Source of the DNA: Pelosinus sp. IPA-1
Lineage (GTDB): Bacteria; Bacillota; Negativicutes; DSM-13327
Direction of reading: 5' to 3'
Assembly: GCF_030269905.1 (NCBI RefSeq)
Contig: NZ_BSVC01000005.1
Coordinates: 372,001 to 436,000 of the forward strand
DNA length: 64,000 nt
Below, piece by piece: positions 1 to 7,991 of the stretch (position 1 is its first letter; each line of letters starts with the position of its first letter). The translations under genes and the position numbers were made by a program. The notes beneath the pieces were generated by a model. It did no database searches and was not told where the DNA came from. It saw only the letters and a list, made by a program, of their open reading frames with translations.

Positions 1-960
1 ATACGCTAAAGCAGCAAAAGCATCCGGTGTTTCCTTATATTCTGCCTTATATGCATCAACAAATGATTTAATCTCTGGGCTATTATCGTCCGGTGAATAA
101 TGATTTGCAAAGAATGTATTATTCAACGCTTGCGGTCCTGCAATTTCTGGAAGTTTAGCCGAATCCCAGCCATCACCACCCATAAACGGCATATTCAAAC
201 CAATTTCACGAGCTTGCTTTATAAGCATTCCTACTTCTTGATAATAACCAGGTACAAATACGACATCTACATTCGCTGCCTTTATCTTAGTTAAGGTAGC
301 TTTAAAATCTGTGTCCTTCGCTAAATATGCTTCTTCCACAATGACTTGACCGCCGTTTTTAATAAAGGTTTCTTTAAAGAATTGTCCTAAACCTTTAGCG
401 TAATCACTAGAATTATCAATATAAACGGCTGCGGTCTTGGCTTTTAGAGTTTTTGTGGCAAAGTTAGCCATTACAGAACCTTGGAAGGGATCAATAAATG
501 CAGCCCTAAACAAATAATCTCGAACTTTATTCGTTGTGGGATCTACAGTAACTTTAGGGTTTGACGCTGTTGGACTAATGGCCAATACTTTATTATCTTG
601 GTTTACTTGAGCACCAGCAATTACACTAGAAGAAGCAATCGGGGCAATGACCGCGACTACCTTATCTTGAGTAATTAATTTCTGCATAGAATTTGCGGCT
701 TCTGCAGCTTCACTCTTATTATCAGCAATGACTAAACTTAATTGCTTACCTAATACACCGCCCTTAGCATTGACTTCTTTGATTGCTAGATTAGCACCGT
801 TACTCGCCGACTTACCAAAAGTTGCGTTACCACCAGTCATTTCTAAATTAGCTCCAAGCTTAATTACATCTACAGCTGGTTTACCACCACCACAACCTGT
901 AACTGCTAGTGCTATCATTGCAGTTGCCATAAGGGCACCGATCCATTTTCCCTTTTTCAT
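1..960 (-). CDS. LivJ-type ABC transporter substrate-binding lipoprotein (3' part outside window)
   Basis: The reverse-strand frame is open from the ATG at 958-960 to the window edge, 320 codons with no stop, so the C-terminus is missing. It begins with a lysine-rich signal peptide and a lipobox (AVTGC), then a periplasmic-binding-protein type 1 fold (EMTGG, GGVLGKQL, VYIDNSSDYAKGL, GGDGWDS) typical of branched-chain amino acid binding proteins of the LivJ family. It is clearly paralogous to the next two genes. Expected role: extracytoplasmic ligand capture for an ABC importer whose permease and ATPase genes are not in the window. The ligand cannot be told from sequence. A purine-rich site (AGGGGGAGAG) lies upstream. 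Confidence 0.9.
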   Translation of the reverse strand, partial: MKKGKWIGALMATAMIALAVTGCGGGKPAVDVIKLGANLEMTGGNATFGKSASNGANLAIKEVNAKGGVLGKQLSLVIADNKSEAAEAANSMQKLITQDKVVAVIAPIASSSVIAGAQVNQDNKVLAISPTASNPKVTVDPTTNKVRDYLFRAAFIDPFQGSVMANFATKTLKAKTAAVYIDNSSDYAKGLGQFFKETFIKNGGQVIVEEAYLAKDTDFKATLTKIKAANVDVVFVPGYYQEVGMLIKQAREIGLNMPFMGGDGWDSAKLPEIAGPQALNNTFFANHYSPDDNSPEIKSFVDAYKAEYKETPDAFAALAY

Positions 961-1075
961 GTTAAACACACACTCTCCCCCTACTTGTTACTTTTCTAAA
1001 AACTATACAGCTCTATTTTTCCCGTTACACCACCTAGTCCTCTCCAGGCGAATATACGTACTCAATATAAGGTGT

Positions 1076-1104
1076 ATTATAGACATATTGTCTTTGTATG
1101 TCAA
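1076..1104 (-). promoter_or_regulatory. sigma-A promoter of the first LivJ-type gene
   Basis: On the minus strand TTGACA (1104-1099), a 17-nt spacer and TATAAT (1081-1076) match the vegetative consensus perfectly. Transcription would start near 1069, giving a leader of about 110 nt before the ATG at 960. With the terminator at 1221-1254 this accounts for the 302-nt gap; I see no gene in it. Confidence 0.85.
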
Positions 1105-1220
1105 TACTTTCGAGGAGGACATTGAGTCATTTGTTCTCACGCAGTGGACATCGACTGTTTTTCAATGTAACGGAACTCTATATTCTCCTTTAACTCCTAA
1201 TCTTAAACAATTTTTGTTTA

Positions 1221-1254
1221 AAAAAAGGACTCAGCAGGTGCCGAGTCCTTTTTT
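1221..1254 (-). terminator. Intrinsic terminator of the second LivJ-type gene
   Basis: GGACTC/GAGTCC arms flanked by A-run and T-run lie 9 nt past the stop of the gene at 1263-2438. The A/T runs on both sides would let it work in both directions. Confidence 0.8.
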
Positions 1255-1262
1255 CTTATTAT

Positions 1263-2438
1263 TTAAGGATTAATTTTTTCTTTAAAAGATTGCTTGCCAT
1301 CTTTCATTTCGATAACAACGCCACTCTTAATTGGATTATGACTAGCATCGAGGGTAATAATACCTGTTACCACTTGTAAATCTTTTGTTTGTTCTAATGC
1401 ATCTCTAATTTTACTTGGATCTGTACTATTTGCGCGTTTTATTGCATCAATTACCATCAATGCACCATCATAACCTAGAGCAGCTAGGGCATTTGGTTCT
1501 TCCCCATATTCTTTCTTATATGCAGCTACAAATTTTACAATTCGAGGATCTGTGTCTTGGGATGAATAATGACTGCTAAAGAATGTATTATTTAGTGCGG
1601 CTGCGCCAGCGACTTCTACTACCTTAGGATCATCCCAGCCATCTGTACCGATTAGCGGTATAGAAATTCCTAATTCACGAGCCTGCTTCGCAATTTTGCC
1701 TACCTCTTCATAATATGCAGGAATAAAAATGGTATCCGCATTCATTACTTTAATTTTTGTCAAAGTTGATTTAAAATCTTGATCTTTTTGTAAAAATGCT
1801 TCTTTGCCAACAATTGTTCCACCATTTTTGACAAACTGGGCTTCAAAAGCTTCTGCTAGTCCTTTGGAATAATCAGAACTGTTGTCTATATAAATGACAG
1901 CAGTTTTTGCGTTTAGGGATTTGGAAGCGAAGTTAGCCATTACGGTTCCTTGGAAAGGATCGATAAAGCAACTACGGAAAGCATATGGTTTCACTTTACC
2001 GTTATCATCTACTGTAATTTTGGTATTTGTACCAGTAGCAGTGACAACGGGAACTTTATTATCTTGACCTACCTGTAAAGTTGCTAATACATTTGAACTC
2101 GCTACGGGTCCTAAAACAACAGATACTTTATCCTGGGTAATTAGCTTTGTTATCGCATTTGTAGCTTCTGAGGGCTCTGATTTATTATCTGCTACGATTA
2201 ATTTAAGTTGTTTACCAAGAACCCCCCCTGCTGCATTTGCTTCTTTAAAGGCTAGCTCAATACCATTTTTGGTAGCTTTACCATAGTTGGCAACACCACC
2301 TGTCATTTCCATATTGCCACCAATTTTTATTTCTTTAGAATCACTTGCCGATGGCGTTGAGCCACAACCTGTCAACATTAGGCTAACCATAGCTACTGTT
2401 ACTAATGAACCAATAAACGACAACCTCTTTTTTGACAT
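1263..2438 (-). CDS. LivJ-type ABC transporter substrate-binding lipoprotein
   Basis: A 391-aa protein with signal peptide and lipobox (MLTGC), followed by a type 1 periplasmic-binding fold. Conserved stretches include EMTGGVANYGKA, GVLGKQLKL, VYIDNSSDYSKGL and GTDGWDDPK. It should be tethered outside the cell membrane and deliver an amino acid or similar ligand to an ABC importer. It is very close in sequence to the gene at 2766 and clearly related to the one at 1-960, so the three arose by tandem duplication. Two consecutive ATGs are possible starts (2441 and 2438); GGAGG lies 4 nt before the first and 7 nt before the second, so the second is preferred. It has its own promoter and terminator, so it is probably monocistronic. 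The ligand is unknown. Confidence 0.92.
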   Translation of the reverse strand: MSKKRLSFIGSLVTVAMVSLMLTGCGSTPSASDSKEIKIGGNMEMTGGVANYGKATKNGIELAFKEANAAGGVLGKQLKLIVADNKSEPSEATNAITKLITQDKVSVVLGPVASSNVLATLQVGQDNKVPVVTATGTNTKITVDDNGKVKPYAFRSCFIDPFQGTVMANFASKSLNAKTAVIYIDNSSDYSKGLAEAFEAQFVKNGGTIVGKEAFLQKDQDFKSTLTKIKVMNADTIFIPAYYEEVGKIAKQARELGISIPLIGTDGWDDPKVVEVAGAAALNNTFFSSHYSSQDTDPRIVKFVAAYKKEYGEEPNALAALGYDGALMVIDAIKRANSTDPSKIRDALEQTKDLQVVTGIITLDASHNPIKSGVVIEMKDGKQSFKEKINP

Positions 2439-2536
2439 CATTCTTCCTCCCTTATCTCCTGCATTACATCTTTACACATTTTAATTTGCATTTAGCAGTA
2501 AAGTGCGTCACCAGAATATATTTGTTTATGTATGCT

Positions 2537-2565
2537 ATTATATTTACTACTCTTGTTACTGTCAA
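2537..2565 (-). promoter_or_regulatory. sigma-A promoter of the second LivJ-type gene
   Basis: TTGACA (2565-2560), a 17-nt spacer and TATAAT (2542-2537) on the minus strand, about 100 nt before the start codon. The rest of the 2439-2765 gap is AT-rich and, apart from the terminator at 2729-2755, shows nothing recognisable. Confidence 0.85.
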
Positions 2566-2728
2566 TACTTTTTTAATATGACTTGTCTTTAGCATTTAAT
2601 AAGGATTCCCTGTGAAAAAATAAAAAAGCTAATTTTTAAATCTGAAACGCCTATATCCATCTGACACAAACATAATATCTTTTATCTTTCCCTACCCAAC
2701 TATTCCCGTTTTTATGTTCTTAAAATAA

Positions 2729-2755
2729 AAAAACTCGGCATCAAGCCGAGTTTTT
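2729..2755 (-). terminator. Intrinsic terminator of the third LivJ-type gene
   Basis: AAACTCGGC/GCCGAGTTT arms with a TATCA-type loop, 11 nt past the stop codon at 2766; A-run and T-run flank it. Confidence 0.8.
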
Positions 2756-2765
2756 CATAATCTTC

Positions 2766-3935
2766 TTATTCAGGATTTATTTTCTCTTTAAACGTTTGTT
2801 TGCCATTTTTCATTTCAATAACAACGCCACTCTTAATCGGATCATGATTGGCATCTAACGTAATCAAACCAGTTACTACTTGTAAGTTTTTTACTTTTTC
2901 TAGTGCCTCTCTTACTTTCTCAGGTTCAGTACTATTGGCTCTCTTAATGGAATCCACTACCATTAACGCTGCATCATAACCTAAAGCTGCGAAAGCATTG
3001 GGCTCTTGTCCATATTCTTTCTTATAAGCTTCAACAAACTTTGCAATATTAGGATCCGTATCTTGTGCAGAGTAATGATTACTGAAGAATGTATTATTTA
3101 ATGCATCAGCACCAGCCACTTCGGCTATTTTAGGGTCATCCCAGCCATCTGTGCCAATTAGTGGTATAGAAAGTCCCATCTCACGAGCTTGTTTTGCAAT
3201 TTTGCCTACTTCTTCATAATAAGCAGGAATAAAGATTGTCTCAGGATTCAACGCTTTTATTTTAGTTAGTGTTGATTTAAAATCCTGATCTTTTTGTAAA
3301 AACGCTTCCTTCCCTATAACTATACCACCATTTTTAACAAATTGGCTTTCAAAGGATTCTGCCAGGTTCTTAGAATAATCTGAGCTGTTGTCAATATAAA
3401 TGACTGCTGTTTTAACATGTAATGTCTTCGCAGCGAAATTAGCCATAACAATTCCTTGAAAAGGGTCAATAAAACAGCTACGGAAGATATAAGGCCTTAC
3501 TTTACCATTATCAACTGTAATTTTAGCATTTGTTCCAGTTGGGGTGATAACCGGAATTTTATTATCTTGGGCAACTTGCAAGGTTGCTAATGCATTAGAG
3601 CTAGTAATAGGACCCATGATAAGAGAAACTTTATCCTGAGTAATTAATTTTGTTGTTGCATTAGTAGCTTCAGATGCCTCAGATTTATTATCAGCTATTA
3701 TTATTTTAATTTGTTTACCAAGAACCCCTCCTGCCGCATTTACCTCTTTAAAGGCCAATTGAATGCCATTTAAAGCAGATTTACCATAATTGGCAACACC
3801 GCCGGTCATTTCAACGTTTGCACCAATTCTTATTTCTTTTGAATCATTCGCTGCTGGCGATGATCCACACCCTGCTAGCACCGCTCCAACGATAATTACT
3901 GTAATAAAGCCAGCTGCCAATAACCATTTTTTCAC
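2766..3935 (-). CDS. LivJ-type ABC transporter substrate-binding lipoprotein
   Basis: A 389-aa member of the same tandem family, with signal peptide, lipobox (VLAGC) and the type 1 binding-protein fold (EMTGGVANYGKS, VYIDNSSDYSKNL, GTDGWDDPK). The start is a GTG at 3935 with GGAGG eight bases upstream; an ATG overlapping it is out of frame. It runs close to the 1263-2438 paralogue along its full length, with many substitutions scattered through the lobes, so specificity may differ. As with its neighbours, no permease or ATPase gene is adjacent. The family assignment is firm; the ligand (branched-chain amino acid, amide or aromatic compound) is not determinable here. Confidence 0.92.
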   Translation of the reverse strand: MKKWLLAAGFITVIIVGAVLAGCGSSPAANDSKEIRIGANVEMTGGVANYGKSALNGIQLAFKEVNAAGGVLGKQIKIIIADNKSEASEATNATTKLITQDKVSLIMGPITSSNALATLQVAQDNKIPVITPTGTNAKITVDNGKVRPYIFRSCFIDPFQGIVMANFAAKTLHVKTAVIYIDNSSDYSKNLAESFESQFVKNGGIVIGKEAFLQKDQDFKSTLTKIKALNPETIFIPAYYEEVGKIAKQAREMGLSIPLIGTDGWDDPKIAEVAGADALNNTFFSNHYSAQDTDPNIAKFVEAYKKEYGQEPNAFAALGYDAALMVVDSIKRANSTEPEKVREALEKVKNLQVVTGLITLDANHDPIKSGVVIEMKNGKQTFKEKINPE

Positions 3936-4149
3936 ATCTTCGTCCTCCTAAACCTAATGTAACCAAGAGCCCTACACCGCCTGTCTTCACAGCGAGAGAA
4001 GCTAGTAGTTCAATACGAACAATCTGTACTTGCTATATTACATTTATCCTTTGTGCCCCCCTTAGCACTTATCATTACACAATTACATAATTTTATTTTT
4101 ATATTGTTTGTGCAATATTGTATTTGTAACATATTTGTCTATGTAGGCT

Positions 4150-4178
4150 ATTATATTTACTTCATTCCCTACTGTCAA
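4150..4178 (-). promoter_or_regulatory. sigma-A promoter of the third LivJ-type gene
   Basis: Minus-strand TTGACA (4178-4173), 17-nt spacer, TATAAT (4155-4150). The predicted start near 4143 leaves a leader of about 208 nt, longer than for the two paralogues. No known riboswitch was recognised in it. The 3936-4411 gap holds this promoter and the palindrome at 4267-4308, and no convincing gene. Confidence 0.85.
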
Positions 4179-4260
4179 TACTTTTTTGTCTCACTTAAAC
4201 GTACTTTGAGTATCTCACTCTCCTCAGGGCATACATTTGTCGTGATACAAATGTACATCA

Positions 4261-4308
4261 AAAAAACCAGTAGGACAATGACCACGTACGTGGTCATTGT
4301 CCTACTGG
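4261..4308 (-). terminator. 42-bp perfect palindrome with U-run, probable terminator of the diguanylate cyclase gene
   Basis: 4267-4308 is a perfect 42-bp palindrome (21-nt arms, centre ACGTACGT). Read on the minus strand it is followed directly by six T, as expected of an intrinsic terminator for the gene ending at 4412, which lies about 100 nt upstream. Both the arm length and the absence of any mismatch are unusual for a terminator. Confidence 0.65.
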
Positions 4309-4411
4309 CTCATAATTTAATATATATATATCTAAATAAACAGCGATCTAGGAATCTATAATTTACCTGAGAAATTCTTCACTATAAATATACTACTGTA
4401 AATCGTACTTA

Positions 4412-5488
4412 TTAACTAACATGATATAAAGGTGAAGTGGTTGGATTACAAATTTGGCCATTTGGACAACCAATTAAGTTTCTGCCACTCTCTTTGGCGT
4501 TGTATAAGGCTTCATCGGCAATCCTAAAAAGCTCTTCAGTTGTTTCTATCCCTTCTTTGCCAATAGCATATCCAATACTAACTGTTACATGTAATGCAGA
4601 TTCCTTTCCGAAATAGAAGGGGTGTCGCTCTACATTATTTGAAATCCGTACAGCTGTTGTCTGCACTTCCGTTTCATTACTACACTGAATTATCACTGCA
4701 AACTCTTCGCCTCCATAACGAAATACCATATCGCCTTCTCGTAGACTACCTTTTAATACTGTCGCCATATCCCTAAGCACAGCATCACCGCATAAATGTC
4801 CATAGGAATCATTAAAAATCTTAAAATAATCTACATCTAAGAGCAGTATTGCTATATTATAGGGCACTAACTCCTCTAATTTATTCCGGAAGGAACGATA
4901 GTTATATAATGTAGTCAGCTCGTCCTTTTCTGCTAATGCACTTACCGTTTTATAGGAATTTTCCATCTGACTGAGTAGTTGTTTTACTTTTTCATTTTGG
5001 TGTAAGGCTTGGTGTTCAAGCTGTGATAAATGTTGAGCCAAAACATTCACATTGATAATCAATAAACTGTGCATTATAATCCAAATCATATTTTTTTGAT
5101 CAATTTCCACTTGGTCTATACTGGCAACAAAAAAAATGACTGCAATCACCATTGCTCCAGCCAAGGAGTATTTACGATCAAATGTTAAGCCGATCTGAAC
5201 AGCATACAAATAAAATAATACTACTGCCATAAAATTAGGGGTGCTCATATAAAAATAGACTAATAAACTGACAGTTAGAAAAAATGTGCTTATATCATAG
5301 GCAGCGAATCTCTTTAACGGAAAAACAAGTAATACTCCATATACTATAGCCAATAGTATATATAGATATATTTGGCTATTTAGCAGGTCCGATACCGTTA
5401 TTAATTGTAAGGCTAAACAACAACCTAGTGATATAAGATTTGCAATATATCCAATCTGTACCTTTTTATGAGTCTCATATTCAAGCAT
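4412..5488 (-). CDS. Membrane-bound GGDEF diguanylate cyclase
   Basis: A 358-aa protein that would make the second messenger cyclic di-GMP from two GTP. Residues about 10-155 form roughly five to six hydrophobic membrane segments, followed by a short linker helix and a GGDEF domain over about 180-345. The active-site loop is GGEEF (about residues 257-261), a functional variant, and the metal-binding DVDYFK motif is present. No RxxD inhibitory site is evident just before the GGEEF loop. The start is taken as the ATG at 5488, because AGAGGG lies six bases before it; a TTG two codons upstream touches that ribosome site. It is a single-gene unit. The input signal sensed by the membrane part is unknown. 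Confidence 0.88.
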   Translation of the reverse strand: MLEYETHKKVQIGYIANLISLGCCLALQLITVSDLLNSQIYLYILLAIVYGVLLVFPLKRFAAYDISTFFLTVSLLVYFYMSTPNFMAVVLFYLYAVQIGLTFDRKYSLAGAMVIAVIFFVASIDQVEIDQKNMIWIIMHSLLIINVNVLAQHLSQLEHQALHQNEKVKQLLSQMENSYKTVSALAEKDELTTLYNYRSFRNKLEELVPYNIAILLLDVDYFKIFNDSYGHLCGDAVLRDMATVLKGSLREGDMVFRYGGEEFAVIIQCSNETEVQTTAVRISNNVERHPFYFGKESALHVTVSIGYAIGKEGIETTEELFRIADEALYNAKESGRNLIGCPNGQICNPTTSPLYHVS

Positions 5489-5603
5489 GCCCAACCCTCT
5501 TTTAATATTATTATAAACCCAGACACTTTCCGCTTTTATTATATAATGGTATTTACTCCACTTTTTACCAAACTCCTGCTTTTCTAAATCTTTTTAATAA
5601 TAA

Positions 5604-5652
5604 AAAAAATCCTTCCTATTCCAATACTTTTTGGGAATAGGAAGGATTTTTT
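5604..5652 (-). terminator. Intrinsic terminator of the glutamate synthase operon
   Basis: Long perfect arms (AATCCTTCCTATTCC and its complement) with an 11-nt loop and A-run/T-run flanks, 20 nt past the stop at 5673. Confidence 0.88.
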
Positions 5653-5672
5653 AAAATAAGGATGCTTTCATT

Positions 5673-7979
5673 CTATGAATGTATCGGCTGCTTATTATCA
5701 TGCATTGACCAAATACCACAAGGGCAAATACCAGCGCATATGCCGCAACCAATACATTTATGAGAATCTGATTTATACTCAAAATTACCATCTGCACTAT
5801 GAGTTCGGGTAATGGCGTTTTCCGGACAAGATCGTTCACACATATGACAATCACGGCAAGTTCCGCAACTAATGCAGCGCAAATGATCATCATCTGCTTT
5901 TGGAACCTCACAGCTATGGCACTTTTTGAAGTAAGCTGTGCTTAAACGATTGGTATCAATTTTAGTTTTTTGCTGTGTTGTATATATGGAACCAGTCAAA
6001 TAGGCATCTACTGCTGAAGCAGCCTGTTGCGCTGCACCTATGGCATCTACCATACGCCCAGGTTTTACAGTGTCACCTGCAGTATATACGCCTTCTGCAA
6101 TTTTATAATCACCAGAAGCTATTAAATAACCACGTTCAGTTACAATGTCTTTTGGTAAAAATTTAAGTTCAGGCACTTCACCAATTGCAATAATTACAGT
6201 ATCACCTTTAATAAATTCGTTATCTTGAGTAACAATGCCTTCAGCGGTTACCTCTTTGGTAGAAACAGGCCATAATAGCTTCCCACCTAAATCTTCAACG
6301 TGAGCTATTTCTTTAGCATCAGCAGCTGGTCGCTGAACATCAATACAAATTACCTGTTCTGCGCCCATCTGATAGGCTCCCACTGCTGCGTCCATCCCTG
6401 AATTACCACAGCCGATTACAATTACATTTTTGCCAACCTTAGGTTTTTTCCCTTTGTTGATTGCCTTAAGAAAATCAATCCCCTTTAGAATTCGTTCATG
6501 TCCTGGCCAAGGGACCACTTTACCAATATGTCCTCCTGTAGCGACTACAACTGCATCATGAGTTTCTCTGATTTCAGTAAATTTTACTTCATCTACAACC
6601 GTATTATTTTTAAATATTACGCCCATGTCTTCAATACGCTTCAACTCTTTGGCTAACGTGGATTGCGGTAAGCGAGAACGAGGGATTACCTGTTCTAGTT
6701 TTCCGCCCATCTTTTCATCCGCTTCAAATACAGTCACGTTGTGCCCCTTCCGAATTAGCTGCCATGCCGCAGTTAAACCGGCTGCACCACCGCCAATAAC
6801 TGCTACAGATTTCCCCGTTTTAGCAGTTGGTTTTGCCAATGTAACATCTTTAGAATAGGTGCCAAGTTCACCAATTTGCACTGAAATATCTAGATTCTTA
6901 CGCGTACAATCGTCCATACAAACATTTGGACATACAGCGCCACAAACCGAACCAGGGAATGGGGTATATTCTAAAACTAGTTTATAAGCTTCTTCTACTT
7001 TGCCTTCACGCAGTAAATTAAAACGACGATGAGAAGGTATGGATGCAGTACAATTAAATTCACATGGCGAAGCATAAAGAGCATTTTCCCACACAGGAAC
7101 ACGCTGACGATATAAATCAGTAGTTACTAATCCAATTACAGCAAAATCGTCTTTCAATACGTCACTAAAAATGCCACTTGGTACCCATTCTTCTGTACGA
7201 TAGGATAAGATATTTGTCTGCGCTACTTTCACGCGTTCATCATATTTTAAAGGAACTACCTTATACCATTCTGCCCAATTACTTAATTCTTCCCGAATTT
7301 CCGGTCGAGCAATCGATGTAAGAAAATCATCCATTTTATTATCCAAATAGGCAATATCAGCTTCGCCAAGAGGTGTAATTTTGACATCTTTCTTAGAAAT
7401 TCCGGAAGCATTTCCCCGGAAATATAATGTTCCCCCTACCATACCAATACAGGAGCGATCACCTAATACGGACTCAAATTTTTCACTATCATAACCACAG
7501 ATAACTGCAATACCACCAGACATAAACTCAAAGGAAAAACTACCGCAGTTTTTTAACACCCAAAATTCCGGCGGGGCATAAAGAGGATCATGTTTCATTA
7601 GAGACCCAGAGCGAGTACCTGCCCGGCCCCCAATATAAATATTACCGGATGCCGCACAATGAGCTGCTGTATCACCAGCATCCCCACGCACTACAATTTT
7701 ACCGCCAGCATTTAGCCAGCCCACATCAGCAGAAGCCGATCCTTCTACGACTATTTCAGTACCTTCCAGACACATAGATCCAACCCGTTGTCCAGGGTTT
7801 TTAACAAAAAACTTTAAATCTTTTCCTTCTGGATGCCAAAGAGGTCCTCCAATATCATGTTGGCCGGAAGCCTCTATATGAAATTCTGTTTCCCCTGCTG
7901 CTACTGCTTCATTAATAGCTTGCAGCAGATCCTGGGTAGACATTCGCTGATTTTTGTCGAGACCATTTATTTTAAACAT
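5673..7979 (-). CDS. Glutamate synthase GXGXG domain fused to GltD-like NAD(P)H oxidoreductase with ferredoxin tail
   Basis: A 768-aa fusion. Residues about 1-230 are the beta-helical GXGXG domain that forms the C-terminus of large GOGAT subunits. Residues about 285-650 match the small subunit: an N-terminal iron-sulfur region (CNCTASIP in variant form, CGAVCPNVC), an FAD site (GGGAAGLTAAWQL) and an NAD(P)H site (GCGNSGMDAAVGA). The tail carries cysteine motifs CISCGTCRDCHMC and CIGCGICAGICPC for two [4Fe-4S] clusters. It would supply electrons to the FMN subunit encoded immediately upstream in transcription (11-nt gap) for converting 2-oxoglutarate plus glutamine to two glutamates. Start ATG at 7979 with AGGAGG upstream. 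The electron donor, NADPH or ferredoxin, is not settled by sequence. Confidence 0.88.
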   Translation of the reverse strand: MFKINGLDKNQRMSTQDLLQAINEAVAAGETEFHIEASGQHDIGGPLWHPEGKDLKFFVKNPGQRVGSMCLEGTEIVVEGSASADVGWLNAGGKIVVRGDAGDTAAHCAASGNIYIGGRAGTRSGSLMKHDPLYAPPEFWVLKNCGSFSFEFMSGGIAVICGYDSEKFESVLGDRSCIGMVGGTLYFRGNASGISKKDVKITPLGEADIAYLDNKMDDFLTSIARPEIREELSNWAEWYKVVPLKYDERVKVAQTNILSYRTEEWVPSGIFSDVLKDDFAVIGLVTTDLYRQRVPVWENALYASPCEFNCTASIPSHRRFNLLREGKVEEAYKLVLEYTPFPGSVCGAVCPNVCMDDCTRKNLDISVQIGELGTYSKDVTLAKPTAKTGKSVAVIGGGAAGLTAAWQLIRKGHNVTVFEADEKMGGKLEQVIPRSRLPQSTLAKELKRIEDMGVIFKNNTVVDEVKFTEIRETHDAVVVATGGHIGKVVPWPGHERILKGIDFLKAINKGKKPKVGKNVIVIGCGNSGMDAAVGAYQMGAEQVICIDVQRPAADAKEIAHVEDLGGKLLWPVSTKEVTAEGIVTQDNEFIKGDTVIIAIGEVPELKFLPKDIVTERGYLIASGDYKIAEGVYTAGDTVKPGRMVDAIGAAQQAASAVDAYLTGSIYTTQQKTKIDTNRLSTAYFKKCHSCEVPKADDDHLRCISCGTCRDCHMCERSCPENAITRTHSADGNFEYKSDSHKCIGCGICAGICPCGIWSMHDNKQPIHS

Positions 7980-7991
7980 ACTGCTTCCCTC

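Noticed and set aside
728-1273. 181-codon plus-strand frame
   Set aside because: It lies antisense to the first LivJ-type gene and across its promoter and the next gene's terminator; no plausible protein pattern.
4053-4361. 102-codon plus-strand frame in the 3936-4411 gap
   Set aside because: Low-complexity Ile/Tyr/Phe-rich translation over a promoter and the 42-bp palindrome; no ribosome site.
5651-5911. 86-codon minus-strand frame at the end of the glutamate synthase operon
   Set aside because: It is another frame of the ferredoxin tail of the 5673-7979 gene and runs into the terminator.
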